DNA from: RGIG426 sp045639905
GTDB taxonomy: Bacteria; Bacillota; Clostridia; Oscillospirales; Acutalibacteraceae
Reading direction: 5' to 3'
Assembly: GCA_045639905.1 (NCBI GenBank)
Contig: JAZUDZ010000036.1
Coordinates: 1-11,038, forward strand
DNA: 11,038 bases
Shown piece by piece: positions 1 through 4,390 of this stretch. Position 1 is the first letter of the stretch, and every line of letters starts with the position of its first letter. Both the position numbers and the translations under genes were made by a program. The notes beneath the pieces were generated by a model. It ran no database searches, was not told the DNA's origin, and saw nothing but the letters and a program-made list of their open reading frames with translations.

Positions 1-1
1 T

Positions 2-43
2 AGAGGCGATGTGGACACGCCTGTAAGAATAAGGGTGGCCTGA
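2..43 (+). CDS. tnpB: TnpB C-terminal tail (partial)
   Basis: An open frame enters from the left edge and reads RGDVDTPVRIRVA followed by TGA. The position directly before an IS200/IS605 right end, and the Arg-Gly-Asp-Val-x-x-Pro pattern, fit the variable tail of TnpB, an RNA-guided nuclease with a RuvC-like domain. Only 13 residues are visible and no catalytic motif is present. It could also be chance open frame within the omega-RNA region. Confidence 0.45.
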   Translation, partial: RGDVDTPVRIRVA

Positions 44-140
44 AATCAGGTGGAAACTTAAATACCAAACTTCTTAAACGGAGCCAAATGGCTCCCAGAA
101 GCCCCCACTTCAAGTGTTAACTAAGTGGTGGGTAGTTCAC
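44..140 (+). ncRNA. Omega-RNA (reRNA) 3' portion overlapping the transposon right end
   Basis: In IS200/IS605 elements TnpB is guided by an RNA made from the 3' end of tnpB through the right end, with the guide read from the flanking host DNA. The two hairpins at 80-95 and 102-132 and the lack of coding frame fit that scaffold. The guide would begin at about 141, inside the ATPase remnant. The 5' limit of the RNA lies at an unknown point within tnpB. Confidence 0.55.
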
Positions 141-239
141 CTCTTTGCCAAAACCGGGTTTACAAAAGGCTGCATCGACAAAGCCTATGAAATGGGCAAT
201 GTCACACTTGTGACGTATGACGAGTTGATGAAAGCGTAA
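138..239 (+). pseudogene. 3' remnant of an AAA/DUF234-type ATPase gene
   Basis: From the transposon end the frame reads LFAKTGFTKG, then a charged helix, then NVTLVTYDELMKA and TAA. This resembles the C-terminus of the archaeal-type ATPase family (AAA domain plus DUF234), whose members commonly end in a 'LFSKSGFT...' motif followed by a short 'V.L..L..' strand. Only 32 to 33 residues survive, with no start codon or ribosome binding site. The gene appears to have been split by the transposon whose right end abuts it. The ATP-binding part would lie beyond the left edge. The family call rests on a short motif. Confidence 0.55.
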
Positions 240-308
240 AGAGAACGAAATAGAACCGACCAAATGGAATGGGTGCGGCGCATGAATGCCGCCCGAGCGG
301 ATTTATAG
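240..308 (+). pseudogene. TnpV-like C-terminal remnant
   Basis: Directly after the ATPase stop and in the same frame the DNA reads RERNRTDQ followed by MEWVRRMNAARADL and TAG. The '..QMEWV.RMN..R' pattern is like the C-termini of TnpV-type proteins encoded on Clostridia transposons. There is no recognisable ribosome binding site before the ATG at 264 and the frame is too short to be a functional gene. I read it as a leftover gene end, in keeping with the mosaic of truncated genes to its left. The resemblance is weak and may be chance. Confidence 0.28.
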
Positions 309-314
309 GTAAAA

Positions 315-360
315 GCAAACCCCGTCTCTTGGAGAAATTCGGGGAACGGGGTGCTTTTTG
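315..360 (+). terminator. Rho-independent terminator with GNRA loop
   Basis: ACCCCGT (319-325) pairs with ACGGGGT (346-352). Inner pairing brings TGGA and TTCG around a GAAA tetraloop, giving a stem of about 15 bp with one C-A mismatch. GCTTTTTGTGTTTT follows. It ends transcription from the truncated genes to the left and closely resembles the terminator at 1189-1232. Confidence 0.8.
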
Positions 361-412
361 TGTTTTGTTGGCAAGAACAATATCCTAAAATATGCAAAAA
401 GCGTAAAATAGA

Positions 413-441
413 TTGTAGCAATTTTGTTGTTGTGCTATATT
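413..441 (+). promoter_or_regulatory. Candidate promoter for the phosphoesterase gene
   Basis: TTGTAG (413-418) and TATATT (436-441) are spaced by 17 bp and lie 33 bp before the ATG at 474. The -35 box is weak (3 of 6 consensus bases). No other candidate is better in this AT-rich stretch. Confidence 0.45.
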
Positions 442-473
442 ATTATTAGACCCCATGAGACGGAGTGTACAAT

Positions 474-1175
474 ATGCATTTTTACATTACCGGAGACACG
501 CACGGATACTTTGAGCGCATTGAGCAGTTTTGCCAACGGATGGAAACAACCAAAGACGATGTGCTGATCATTCTCGGCGATGCCGGTATCAACTACTATT
601 TGAATGTAAAGGACAAAATAATAAAGGAAGCCCTTTCCGAGCTGAACATCACGCTGTTTTGTATCCACGGGAACCACGAGGCGCGACCGTGGGAAGCCGG
701 CGGTTATGAAGAACAAGAGTGGCACGGCGGTATTGTCTATGTCGAGAAAGAATATCCCAACCTCTTGTTTGCCAAAGACGGCGAAATCTATGATTTCAAC
801 GGAAAAAGTGTGCTCGTTATCGGCGGCGCGTATAGCGTTGATAAGTATTACCGTCTTATGCGCGGCTACCAATGGTTTGATACCGAACAGCCGGATGATG
901 ATATCAAAGAAGCCGTCGAAAAGCAGTTGGATGCGCACGACTGGTCGGTGGATATTGTGCTGACACATACCGTGCCGCTGGAAGCAGAGCCCACATGGGC
1001 GTTTATTCCGCAGGTTGACCAATCCACGGTGGATAAGTCCACAGAGGAATGGCTACAAACAATCCACGACAAGTTGACGTTTGACGAATGGTACGCCGGA
1101 CACTTCCATGTGGAAAGTGATGAAAAAGATATTCGCATTATGTTCGAAGACTACGACGAGATTTGTTGTGAATGA
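474..1175 (+). CDS. Calcineurin-like metallophosphoesterase
   Basis: The 233-residue product is a two-metal phosphoesterase of the calcineurin-like fold. The ligand motifs are in order: GDTHG (7-11), GDAG (35-38, where family members usually have GDxxDRG), GNHE (66-69), a histidine in LTHT (H165) and GHFH (209-212). It has no signal peptide or membrane segment, so it should be cytoplasmic. The substrate (phosphoprotein, nucleotide or nucleic acid) cannot be read from the sequence. I chose the ATG at 474 over a GTG at 465, because GGAG at 462-465 sits 8 bases before the ATG and overlaps the GTG. The gene stands alone between two related terminators, beside truncated mobile genes and repeats. 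It may therefore be island cargo. Small phosphoesterases of this kind are common on plasmids, phages and integrative elements. Confidence 0.85.
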   Translation: MHFYITGDTHGYFERIEQFCQRMETTKDDVLIILGDAGINYYLNVKDKIIKEALSELNITLFCIHGNHEARPWEAGGYEEQEWHGGIVYVEKEYPNLLFAKDGEIYDFNGKSVLVIGGAYSVDKYYRLMRGYQWFDTEQPDDDIKEAVEKQLDAHDWSVDIVLTHTVPLEAEPTWAFIPQVDQSTVDKSTEEWLQTIHDKLTFDEWYAGHFHVESDEKDIRIMFEDYDEICCE

Positions 1176-1188
1176 TACTGTAACAGAG

Positions 1189-1232
1189 CACCCCATCTCT
1201 CGGAGCGATCCGGGGGATGGGGCGGTTTTTTG
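1189..1232 (+). terminator. Rho-independent terminator of the phosphoesterase gene
   Basis: A 14-bp stem runs from CCCCATC (1191-1197) to GATGGGG (1216-1222), with G-U pairs in the middle, an inner CGGA/TCCG and a GCGA tetraloop. CGGTTTTTT follows. It begins 15 bases after the stop codon. It has the same layout as the terminator at 315-360, with compensating changes in the stem. Confidence 0.88.
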
Positions 1233-1254
1233 GTTCAATGTTTTTTGGCCGCCA

Positions 1255-1338
1255 ATGTCCTGCTTTTTGGACATATAAAGGGACACATGAGGGACACAAA
1301 AGGGACACATATTACTCGATAATTTACGATGATTTACG
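1255..1338 (+). repeat. Phased AGGGACACA repeats with an inverted GGACAT site
   Basis: AGGGACACA occurs at 1279-1287, 1290-1298 and 1301-1309, exactly 11 bp apart. A related GGACATA lies at 1269-1275 and pairs in inverted orientation with ATGTCC at 1255-1260. Further right, ATTTACG occurs at 1322-1328 and 1332-1338. One-turn spacing suggests binding sites on one face of the helix. Their place about 80 to 160 bp from the 3' end of tRNA-Trp suggests integrase arm-type or excisionase sites. No integrase gene is present. The rest of 1233-1355 is AT-rich and holds no gene that I can support. Confidence 0.55.
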
Positions 1339-1355
1339 GTATTTTTCAGAAAAAA

Positions 1356-1410
1356 ATTTGAAAAAGAAAACCACTCAAATCCCTTGAAAACAAAGGTTTT
1401 AAGCGGTTTT
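1356..1410 (-). terminator. Terminator of the tRNA operon, possibly bidirectional
   Basis: On the minus strand AAAACCGCTTAAA (1410-1398) pairs with TTTGAGTGGTTTT (1379-1367) as 13 bp including G-U pairs. A smaller CCTT/AAGG hairpin forms inside. TTTTCTTTTTC follows. It starts six bases after the tRNA-Trp CCA end. On the plus strand the stem is followed by a T run as well, so it could also stop reads from the left. Confidence 0.7.
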
Positions 1411-1415
1411 TTGAA

Positions 1416-1491
1416 TGGCAGGGGTAGAACGACTCGAACGCTCGACACGCGGTTTTGGAGACCGCTGCTCTACCAACTGAGCTATGCCCCT
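1416..1491 (-). tRNA. tRNA-Trp (anticodon CCA)
   Basis: A 76-nt cloverleaf reads on the minus strand. The acceptor AGGGGCA pairs with TACCCCT apart from one C-A mismatch at pair 6-67. The D arm is GCTC/GAGC. The anticodon stem GCGGT/ACCGC carries the loop CTCCAAA, so the anticodon is CCA. The T arm GAGCG/CGTTC carries loop TTCGAGT. The discriminator is G, as expected for Trp, and CCA is encoded. It is the second gene of the tRNA-Val/tRNA-Trp operon. Its 3' end faces the repeat cluster and accessory genes to the left, where an integrated island would sit. Confidence 0.95.
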
Positions 1492-1500
1492 ATATGAAAA

Positions 1501-1529
1501 CGGCTGCACGATGCGTAACCTTGCAGCCG
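1501..1529 (-). other. Hairpin between the two tRNA genes
   Basis: CGGCTGCA (1501-1508) and TGCAGCCG (1522-1529) form a perfect 8-bp stem with a 13-base loop between tRNA-Val and tRNA-Trp. On the minus strand it is followed by TTTTC, so it could act as a partial terminator lowering tRNA-Trp output. It could equally be a spacer structure for RNase processing. Confidence 0.55.
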
Positions 1530-1535
1530 CTATGT

Positions 1536-1611
1536 TGGTGGACGTTAACGGACTCGAACCGCTGACCCTTCGCACGTCAAGCGAATGCTCTACCAGCTGA
1601 GCTAAACGTCC
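1536..1611 (-). tRNA. tRNA-Val (anticodon GAC)
   Basis: A complete 76-nt cloverleaf reads on the minus strand. The acceptor GGACGTT pairs with AACGTCC. The D arm is GCTC/GAGC. The anticodon stem TTCGC/GCGAA carries loop TTGACGT, giving anticodon GAC. The T arm loop is TTCGAGT, the discriminator is A, and CCA is encoded. It is the first gene of the operon, 20 to 48 bases downstream of a consensus promoter. Confidence 0.97.
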
Positions 1612-1630
1612 ATATTCGTGAACATTGGAA

Positions 1631-1659
1631 ATTATAAACAATGTCACGAGGTTTGTCAA
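1631..1659 (-). promoter_or_regulatory. Consensus sigma-A promoter of the tRNA operon
   Basis: On the minus strand TTGACA (1659-1654) and TATAAT (1636-1631) match consensus at all 12 positions with a 17-bp spacer. The -10 box lies about 20 bp before tRNA-Val, as expected for a strong stable-RNA promoter. Confidence 0.93.
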
Positions 1660-1678
1660 GAAGTTTTTTTCAAATCTT

Positions 1679-2284
1679 TTAGGATTCGTCAACCGAGGAT
1701 TCCGACTCTTGCAAAACCGTATTTGTACTCACCCAGTTGTTTGCCAAAGCGTCCAAATCGTTGCTCTCGGTACCGAGCCCGCAAGTGGCGATGGTAAGTT
1801 TTATGGCCGAACGGATATCGGTGTCTTTCAGCACGCGGAAGTTGGCGTAAAAGAGTGTGGAGGAGAACTGTCCTTCATCGCCGGTAGCCAACATGGTATC
1901 TAAAATTCCGTCTTGTGTTTTATGTCCTTTTAAAACGCCGTCAAAGTCGCCGGGGGATATCCAGGAATAGGAATCCGTATCGGCGTCGTATTGTTTGAGA
2001 AGCTCCAGACAACTGTTGTCATAGGTGAGACGGATATCCGTGTTGACCAAAGGATAGTCGCCGGAATAGGAGACAGGGACCGAGATAATATCCCCTTCGA
2101 GGGCAGGAGTCAATCCCAGTGTGAAGAAAATGGACGGAGTGGATTCTTCGGACATTTCCGAAGAAGATTCGTCGACAGAAACTTCCGGGATATCGGTGGG
2201 GAACAGCTTCCACCACTTGGCACAGCCCGTGCATAGGAGACAAAGCACCAACAGCATACAAAGGGCATAAAATGTTTTTTTCAA
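1679..2284 (-). CDS. Lipoprotein with a cohesin-like domain
   Basis: The 201-residue product starts with MKKTFYALCM, a hydrophobic stretch and the lipobox-like CTGC ending at Cys21. It should be lipid-anchored on the outer face of the membrane. Residues 22-55 are an acidic, Ser/Glu-rich linker. Residues 56-168 resemble a cohesin-type beta-sandwich: GDIISVPVSY, then NTDIRLTYDNSCLELL, then a late strand like 'F.ANFRVLKD'. Cohesins bind dockerin modules in cellulosomes, but many stand-alone cohesin-like lipoproteins have no known partner, and none is visible here. The start is TTG at 2282-2284, preceded by AAGGTGGG six bases upstream, and no in-frame ATG fits better. Its own strong promoter lies at 2314-2342. 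No terminator is evident before the tRNA promoter 20 bp downstream. Confidence 0.72.
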   Translation of the reverse strand: MKKTFYALCMLLVLCLLCTGCAKWWKLFPTDIPEVSVDESSSEMSEESTPSIFFTLGLTPALEGDIISVPVSYSGDYPLVNTDIRLTYDNSCLELLKQYDADTDSYSWISPGDFDGVLKGHKTQDGILDTMLATGDEGQFSSTLFYANFRVLKDTDIRSAIKLTIATCGLGTESNDLDALANNWVSTNTVLQESESSVDES

Positions 2285-2313
2285 GCAAATCCCACCTTCC
2301 TGAAACTGTGGTC

Positions 2314-2342
2314 ATTATACAAAGATTTTCTGCCAAAGTCAA
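2314..2342 (-). promoter_or_regulatory. Promoter of the cohesin-like lipoprotein gene
   Basis: On the minus strand TTGACT (2342-2337), a 17-bp spacer and TATAAT (2319-2314) precede the TTG start by about 30 bp. Eleven of twelve positions match the sigma-A consensus. Confidence 0.88.
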
Positions 2343-2349
2343 ATGAGGC

Positions 2350-2386
2350 AAAGGAAAACCCCGAATGCATGTTATGCATTCGGGGT
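2350..2386 (-). terminator. Terminator of the zinc-ribbon gene
   Basis: CCCCGAATGCAT (2359-2370) and ATGCATTCGGGG (2374-2385) form a perfect 12-bp stem with a 3-base loop. TTTTCCTTT follows on the minus strand. It lies 20 bases after the stop of the zinc-ribbon gene and directly before the next promoter. Confidence 0.88.
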
Positions 2387-2405
2387 GTCGGTTTCTGTGG
2401 ACTAA

Positions 2406-2681
2406 TTAGCCTTCTTTTTTGGCAGCATAGCACTCGCTGCAGTAAACCGGACGATCCTCACGAGGAGTGAAAGGAACTTTGCACTCTTTACCGCATTCGG
2501 CACAGACTGCATCGTGCATTTCACGAGCTCCGCGACTGGCATTTTTGCGTGCATCACGGCACGCTTTGCAACGCTGCGGTTCATTCTCGAATCCTTTTTC
2601 TGCATAGAACTCTTGTTCACCGGCAGTAAACACGAATTCTTCGCCGCATTCTTTGCAAACCAAGGTCTTGTCTTCAAACAT
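2406..2681 (-). CDS. Small double zinc-ribbon protein (zf-trcl type)
   Basis: The 91-residue product has two CxxC zinc-ribbon units. In the first, C9/C12 pair with C38/C41 around the segment FVFTAGEQEFYAEKGF, which is characteristic of the zf-trcl family of Clostridia and relatives. In the second, C60/C63 pair with C81/C84 around VPFTPREDRPVYC, and C67 is an extra cysteine. The protein is short, soluble and rich in charge. Its function is unknown, and nucleic-acid or protein binding would be usual for such ribbons. AGGGA about seven bases before the ATG at 2679-2681 is the ribosome binding site. I found no convincing promoter immediately upstream, where a tRNA-like remnant lies. A strong terminator follows, so it is expressed as a single gene or by read-through from the sigma gene. 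Confidence 0.85.
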   Translation of the reverse strand: MFEDKTLVCKECGEEFVFTAGEQEFYAEKGFENEPQRCKACRDARKNASRGAREMHDAVCAECGKECKVPFTPREDRPVYCSECYAAKKEG

Positions 2682-2714
2682 GTCTTTCCCTCATTTCCTT
2701 GAGACTAGTGATTT

Positions 2715-2776
2715 CGCCCCGAGACGGATATGAACCGACATCTTTGCTGCCAACGCTCTGCTTGAGCTACCGGGAC
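2715..2776 (-). pseudogene. tRNA-like remnant (degenerate tRNA gene)
   Basis: On the minus strand GTCCCGG (2776-2770) can pair with TCGGGGC (2722-2716), a 7-bp acceptor with two G-U pairs. T8 and A9, a GCTC/GAGC D stem, and a T arm GTCGG-TTCATAT-CCGTC (one mismatch) are in the right order. The D loop has only 5 bases. The segment between the D and T arms has 15 bases instead of about 23, and I can draw no anticodon stem. No CCA is encoded. This fits a decayed tRNA gene rather than a working one. It lies between the sigma gene's hairpin and the zinc-ribbon gene. Confidence 0.5.
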
Positions 2777-2782
2777 GTATAT

Positions 2783-2800
2783 AAAGCGCAAAAGCGCTTT
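2783..2800 (-). terminator. Hairpin after the sigma-factor gene, weak terminator
   Basis: AAAGCGC (2783-2789) and GCGCTTT (2794-2800) form a perfect 7-bp stem with a 4-base loop, one base after the sigma gene's stop codon. On the minus strand only TTTATAT follows, so termination may be partial. Confidence 0.55.
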
Positions 2801-2801
2801 G

Positions 2802-3362
2802 TTACATAATTTTTGAAGCTTTTTTTCGAATGCGCTGAAGGGTGCTGTCCACCGCTTTCGGGCTGATGTGCAACTCTTCACCGATTTCCTTATACGACAG
2901 TCCCTTTATATGTTTCTTCAGGACCTCGTGCTCCTGCTGTGAAAGTTCTTTCAAAAGCTGCTTCAGCTTTCGGGAGAGTTCCATGCGTTCAATGGTTTCT
3001 TCTTCCATATCCCGTTTGTCTTCCACCAGGAGAAGAAGACCGTCGTCCAAAGGAACCGGTTTAATCCCATCCGCATTCTTTTTATAGCCGGATAAATCCA
3101 GAAGATGATTGCGCATACACGTTTTGACAAAAGCCGGGAAAGGCCCCTTGTCTTCCTGGTATCGGCGAACTGCGCGAAAGAGGGCAATAATACACTCCTG
3201 CCGAATGTCGTCGGCTTCCAGAAGCGGAGAGGAATCCTGAAACTGAACACATAGATGTTCCACAAGACCCCGGTATTGTGTATACAGTGCGACAAAGGCT
3301 TTGGAAGATCCGGCGCGAATTTTTTTGATGTTTTCCCAGTCGCTATCGGATACAAACTTCAT
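2802..3362 (-). CDS. Sigma-70 family RNA polymerase sigma factor, SigH-like
   Basis: The 186-residue protein has the two-domain layout of small sigma-70 factors. Region 2 spans about 22-95: 'DDIRQECIIALFRAVRRY' for core binding, then 'FPAFVKTCMRNHLLDL' for -10 recognition. Region 4 spans about 125-183: 'LSQQEHEVLKKHIKGLSYKEI', then a helix-turn-helix 'LHISPKAVDSTLQRIRKK' for -35 contact. The 'KAVDSTLQRIRKK' tail and the 'PLDD' linker are like Spo0H/SigH of Clostridia. At 186 residues it is shorter than the usual 210 to 220, so a distinct alternative factor is possible. No anti-sigma gene is adjacent. The ATG has GAGGTTGG upstream. Its own promoter looks sigma-A dependent, and paired AT-rich inverted repeats overlap the transcript start. 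Confidence 0.85.
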   Translation of the reverse strand: MKFVSDSDWENIKKIRAGSSKAFVALYTQYRGLVEHLCVQFQDSSPLLEADDIRQECIIALFRAVRRYQEDKGPFPAFVKTCMRNHLLDLSGYKKNADGIKPVPLDDGLLLLVEDKRDMEEETIERMELSRKLKQLLKELSQQEHEVLKKHIKGLSYKEIGEELHISPKAVDSTLQRIRKKASKIM

Positions 3363-3383
3363 GAGCCAACCTCAACTTCCGTA

Positions 3384-3425
3384 AAATAGTTAAAGAAATC
3401 AACTATTTGCGCTATTTTATAATAG
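3384..3425 (-). promoter_or_regulatory. Inverted repeats in the sigma-gene leader (candidate operator)
   Basis: AAATAGTT (3384-3391) and AACTATTT (3401-3408) form a perfect 8-bp inverted repeat. CTATT (3412-3416) and AATAG (3421-3425) form a second one. The second spans the expected transcription start, given the -10 box at 3430-3435, and the first lies in the untranslated leader. The shared CTATT half-site suggests a repressor operator, but a leader hairpin is equally possible. Confidence 0.45.
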
Positions 3426-3429
3426 GGTC

Positions 3430-3458
3430 ATTCTAAACCGATATACACAAAATGTCAA
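3430..3458 (-). promoter_or_regulatory. Promoter of the sigma-factor gene
   Basis: On the minus strand TTGACA (3458-3453), a 17-bp spacer and TAGAAT (3435-3430) form a near-consensus sigma-A promoter about 68 bp before the ATG. It leaves room for a leader with inverted repeats. Confidence 0.87.
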
Positions 3459-3489
3459 TATTTTTTTTGTATTGGTCGAAAAAATTGTT

Positions 3490-4380
3490 TCACTCAAAAT
3501 CGCGGAACAAAAGAGGAATCTGCCGGAGCATATCCGACGGCAGCATTCCGTGCTCTGACAGATTTTCGGAGGCCAGTTCCCCCGCAAGGCCGTGAAGGTA
3601 GACACCGGAGATGGCCGCGTTATACAAACTCATACCCTGTCCGCACAGAGAAGCAATCATACCGGCCAGCAAATCACCGGTGCCGCCGGTGGCCATACCG
3701 CTACAGCCGGTGGGGTTGATAAGGGTCGGAAATCCTTCGGCGGCAATAACGGTTCGATGTCCTTTTAGAACCACAACCGCGTGTAAGGTTTCCGCCAGTG
3801 TTTCCGCGGCGCGCACGCGGTCCTCCTGAATAACGGCCGGAGTGGTTTCAAGCAGTCGGGCCATTTCGGCCGGGTGAGGTGTAACGCAAAGGTTCTGCGG
3901 TGCGGCATCCCCGAGAAAGTACGGAATGTCCGGCATAAAACGAGAAAGCCAGTTGAGACCGTCGGCGTCCAAAACCGTCGGAAGACCGTTTCGATGCCGG
4001 AAGAAAGCGCTTAAACAATGGCCGATCTCTTCACTTTGCCCGAGACCGCAGCCGACAACGGCCGCAGAAAAGCGGGGGATGGAATCAACCAGAAGGGTTT
4101 CGGCACCCGCGGTCAGTTTATGCTGCTGTTCGGGAAGCGGCAGGAAAACAGCCTCCGGAAGGCGGCTGCCTACCAGCGGGTAAATACTTTCCGGAAGGGC
4201 GGCCGTGACGAGACCGGCTCCGCAGCGAAGGGCTGCCGAAGCGGCAAAAAAAGCAGCTCCTGCCATACCGTAGGAGCCGCAAAAGGACAGAATATTCCCA
4301 TAGGTGCCTTTGTGAGAGTCCTGGACTCTCGGAGAGAATCCGGTTTGAACCATTGAACGGGTGATTTCCATGGGGGTCAT
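3490..4380 (-). CDS. nnrD: ADP-dependent NAD(P)H-hydrate dehydratase (YjeF C-terminal domain only)
   Basis: The 296-residue enzyme dehydrates (6S)-NADHX and NADPHX back to NAD(P)H using ADP (ATP in some members), in the cytoplasm. It has the ribokinase-like YjeF_C fold: 'SHKGTYGNILSFCGSYGMAGA' (22-42), 'DADGLN' (138-143), 'TPHPAEM' (167-173), 'LKGHRT' (205-210) and the nucleotide-binding 'GMATGGTGDLLAGM' (228-241) with catalytic Asp236. Many bacteria fuse this domain to the NnrE epimerase. Here the N-terminal part is absent, so the R epimer would need an epimerase encoded elsewhere. The frame is open further upstream, but GAGGA seven bases before the ATG at 4378-4380 and the end of the neighbouring gene at 4391 fix the start. 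It is the second gene of an operon, 10 bp after the membrane-protein gene. I see no clear terminator after it. Confidence 0.92.
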   Translation of the reverse strand: MTPMEITRSMVQTGFSPRVQDSHKGTYGNILSFCGSYGMAGAAFFAASAALRCGAGLVTAALPESIYPLVGSRLPEAVFLPLPEQQHKLTAGAETLLVDSIPRFSAAVVGCGLGQSEEIGHCLSAFFRHRNGLPTVLDADGLNWLSRFMPDIPYFLGDAAPQNLCVTPHPAEMARLLETTPAVIQEDRVRAAETLAETLHAVVVLKGHRTVIAAEGFPTLINPTGCSGMATGGTGDLLAGMIASLCGQGMSLYNAAISGVYLHGLAGELASENLSEHGMLPSDMLRQIPLLFRDFE

Positions 4381-4390
4381 CAGACATTCC

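Larger units (their letters stand above)
1..140 (+). mobile_element. Right end of an IS200/IS605-family transposon (partial)
   Basis: This is the 3' end of a single-stranded-DNA transposon that starts outside the window. It holds a short reading frame compatible with a TnpB C-terminus, then a non-coding tail with two hairpins. The first is GGAGCC/GGCTCC with an AAAT loop (80-95). The second is a stem at 102-110 pairing with 123-132, carrying one unpaired T at 129. A bulged subterminal hairpin a few bases from the tip is typical of IS200/IS605 right ends. The end is placed after TTCAC at 140, because the GAA at 98-100 just before the hairpin could pair with TTC as a guide, and because host coding sequence resumes there. 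The boundary is inferred. Confidence 0.65.

Noticed and set aside
435..1022. A 195-residue minus-strand frame over the phosphoesterase gene
   Set aside because: The plus-strand frame has the full set of phosphoesterase motifs, a ribosome binding site and a terminator. The reverse frame has none of these.
1279..1309. The AGGGACACA repeats as a CRISPR array
   Set aside because: The units are 9 bp with 2-bp gaps. There are no spacers of 25 to 40 bp and no cas genes in the window.
1053..1448. A 131-residue minus-strand frame between the phosphoesterase gene and tRNA-Trp as an integrase fragment
   Set aside because: The translation has no tyrosine-recombinase motifs, crosses a clear terminator and the tRNA gene, and overlaps the end of the phosphoesterase gene.
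1399..1692. A minus-strand frame reading 'RLAQLVEH...' across the two tRNA genes
   Set aside because: This is the familiar false translation of tRNA genes. The cloverleaves of tRNA-Val and tRNA-Trp explain the sequence.
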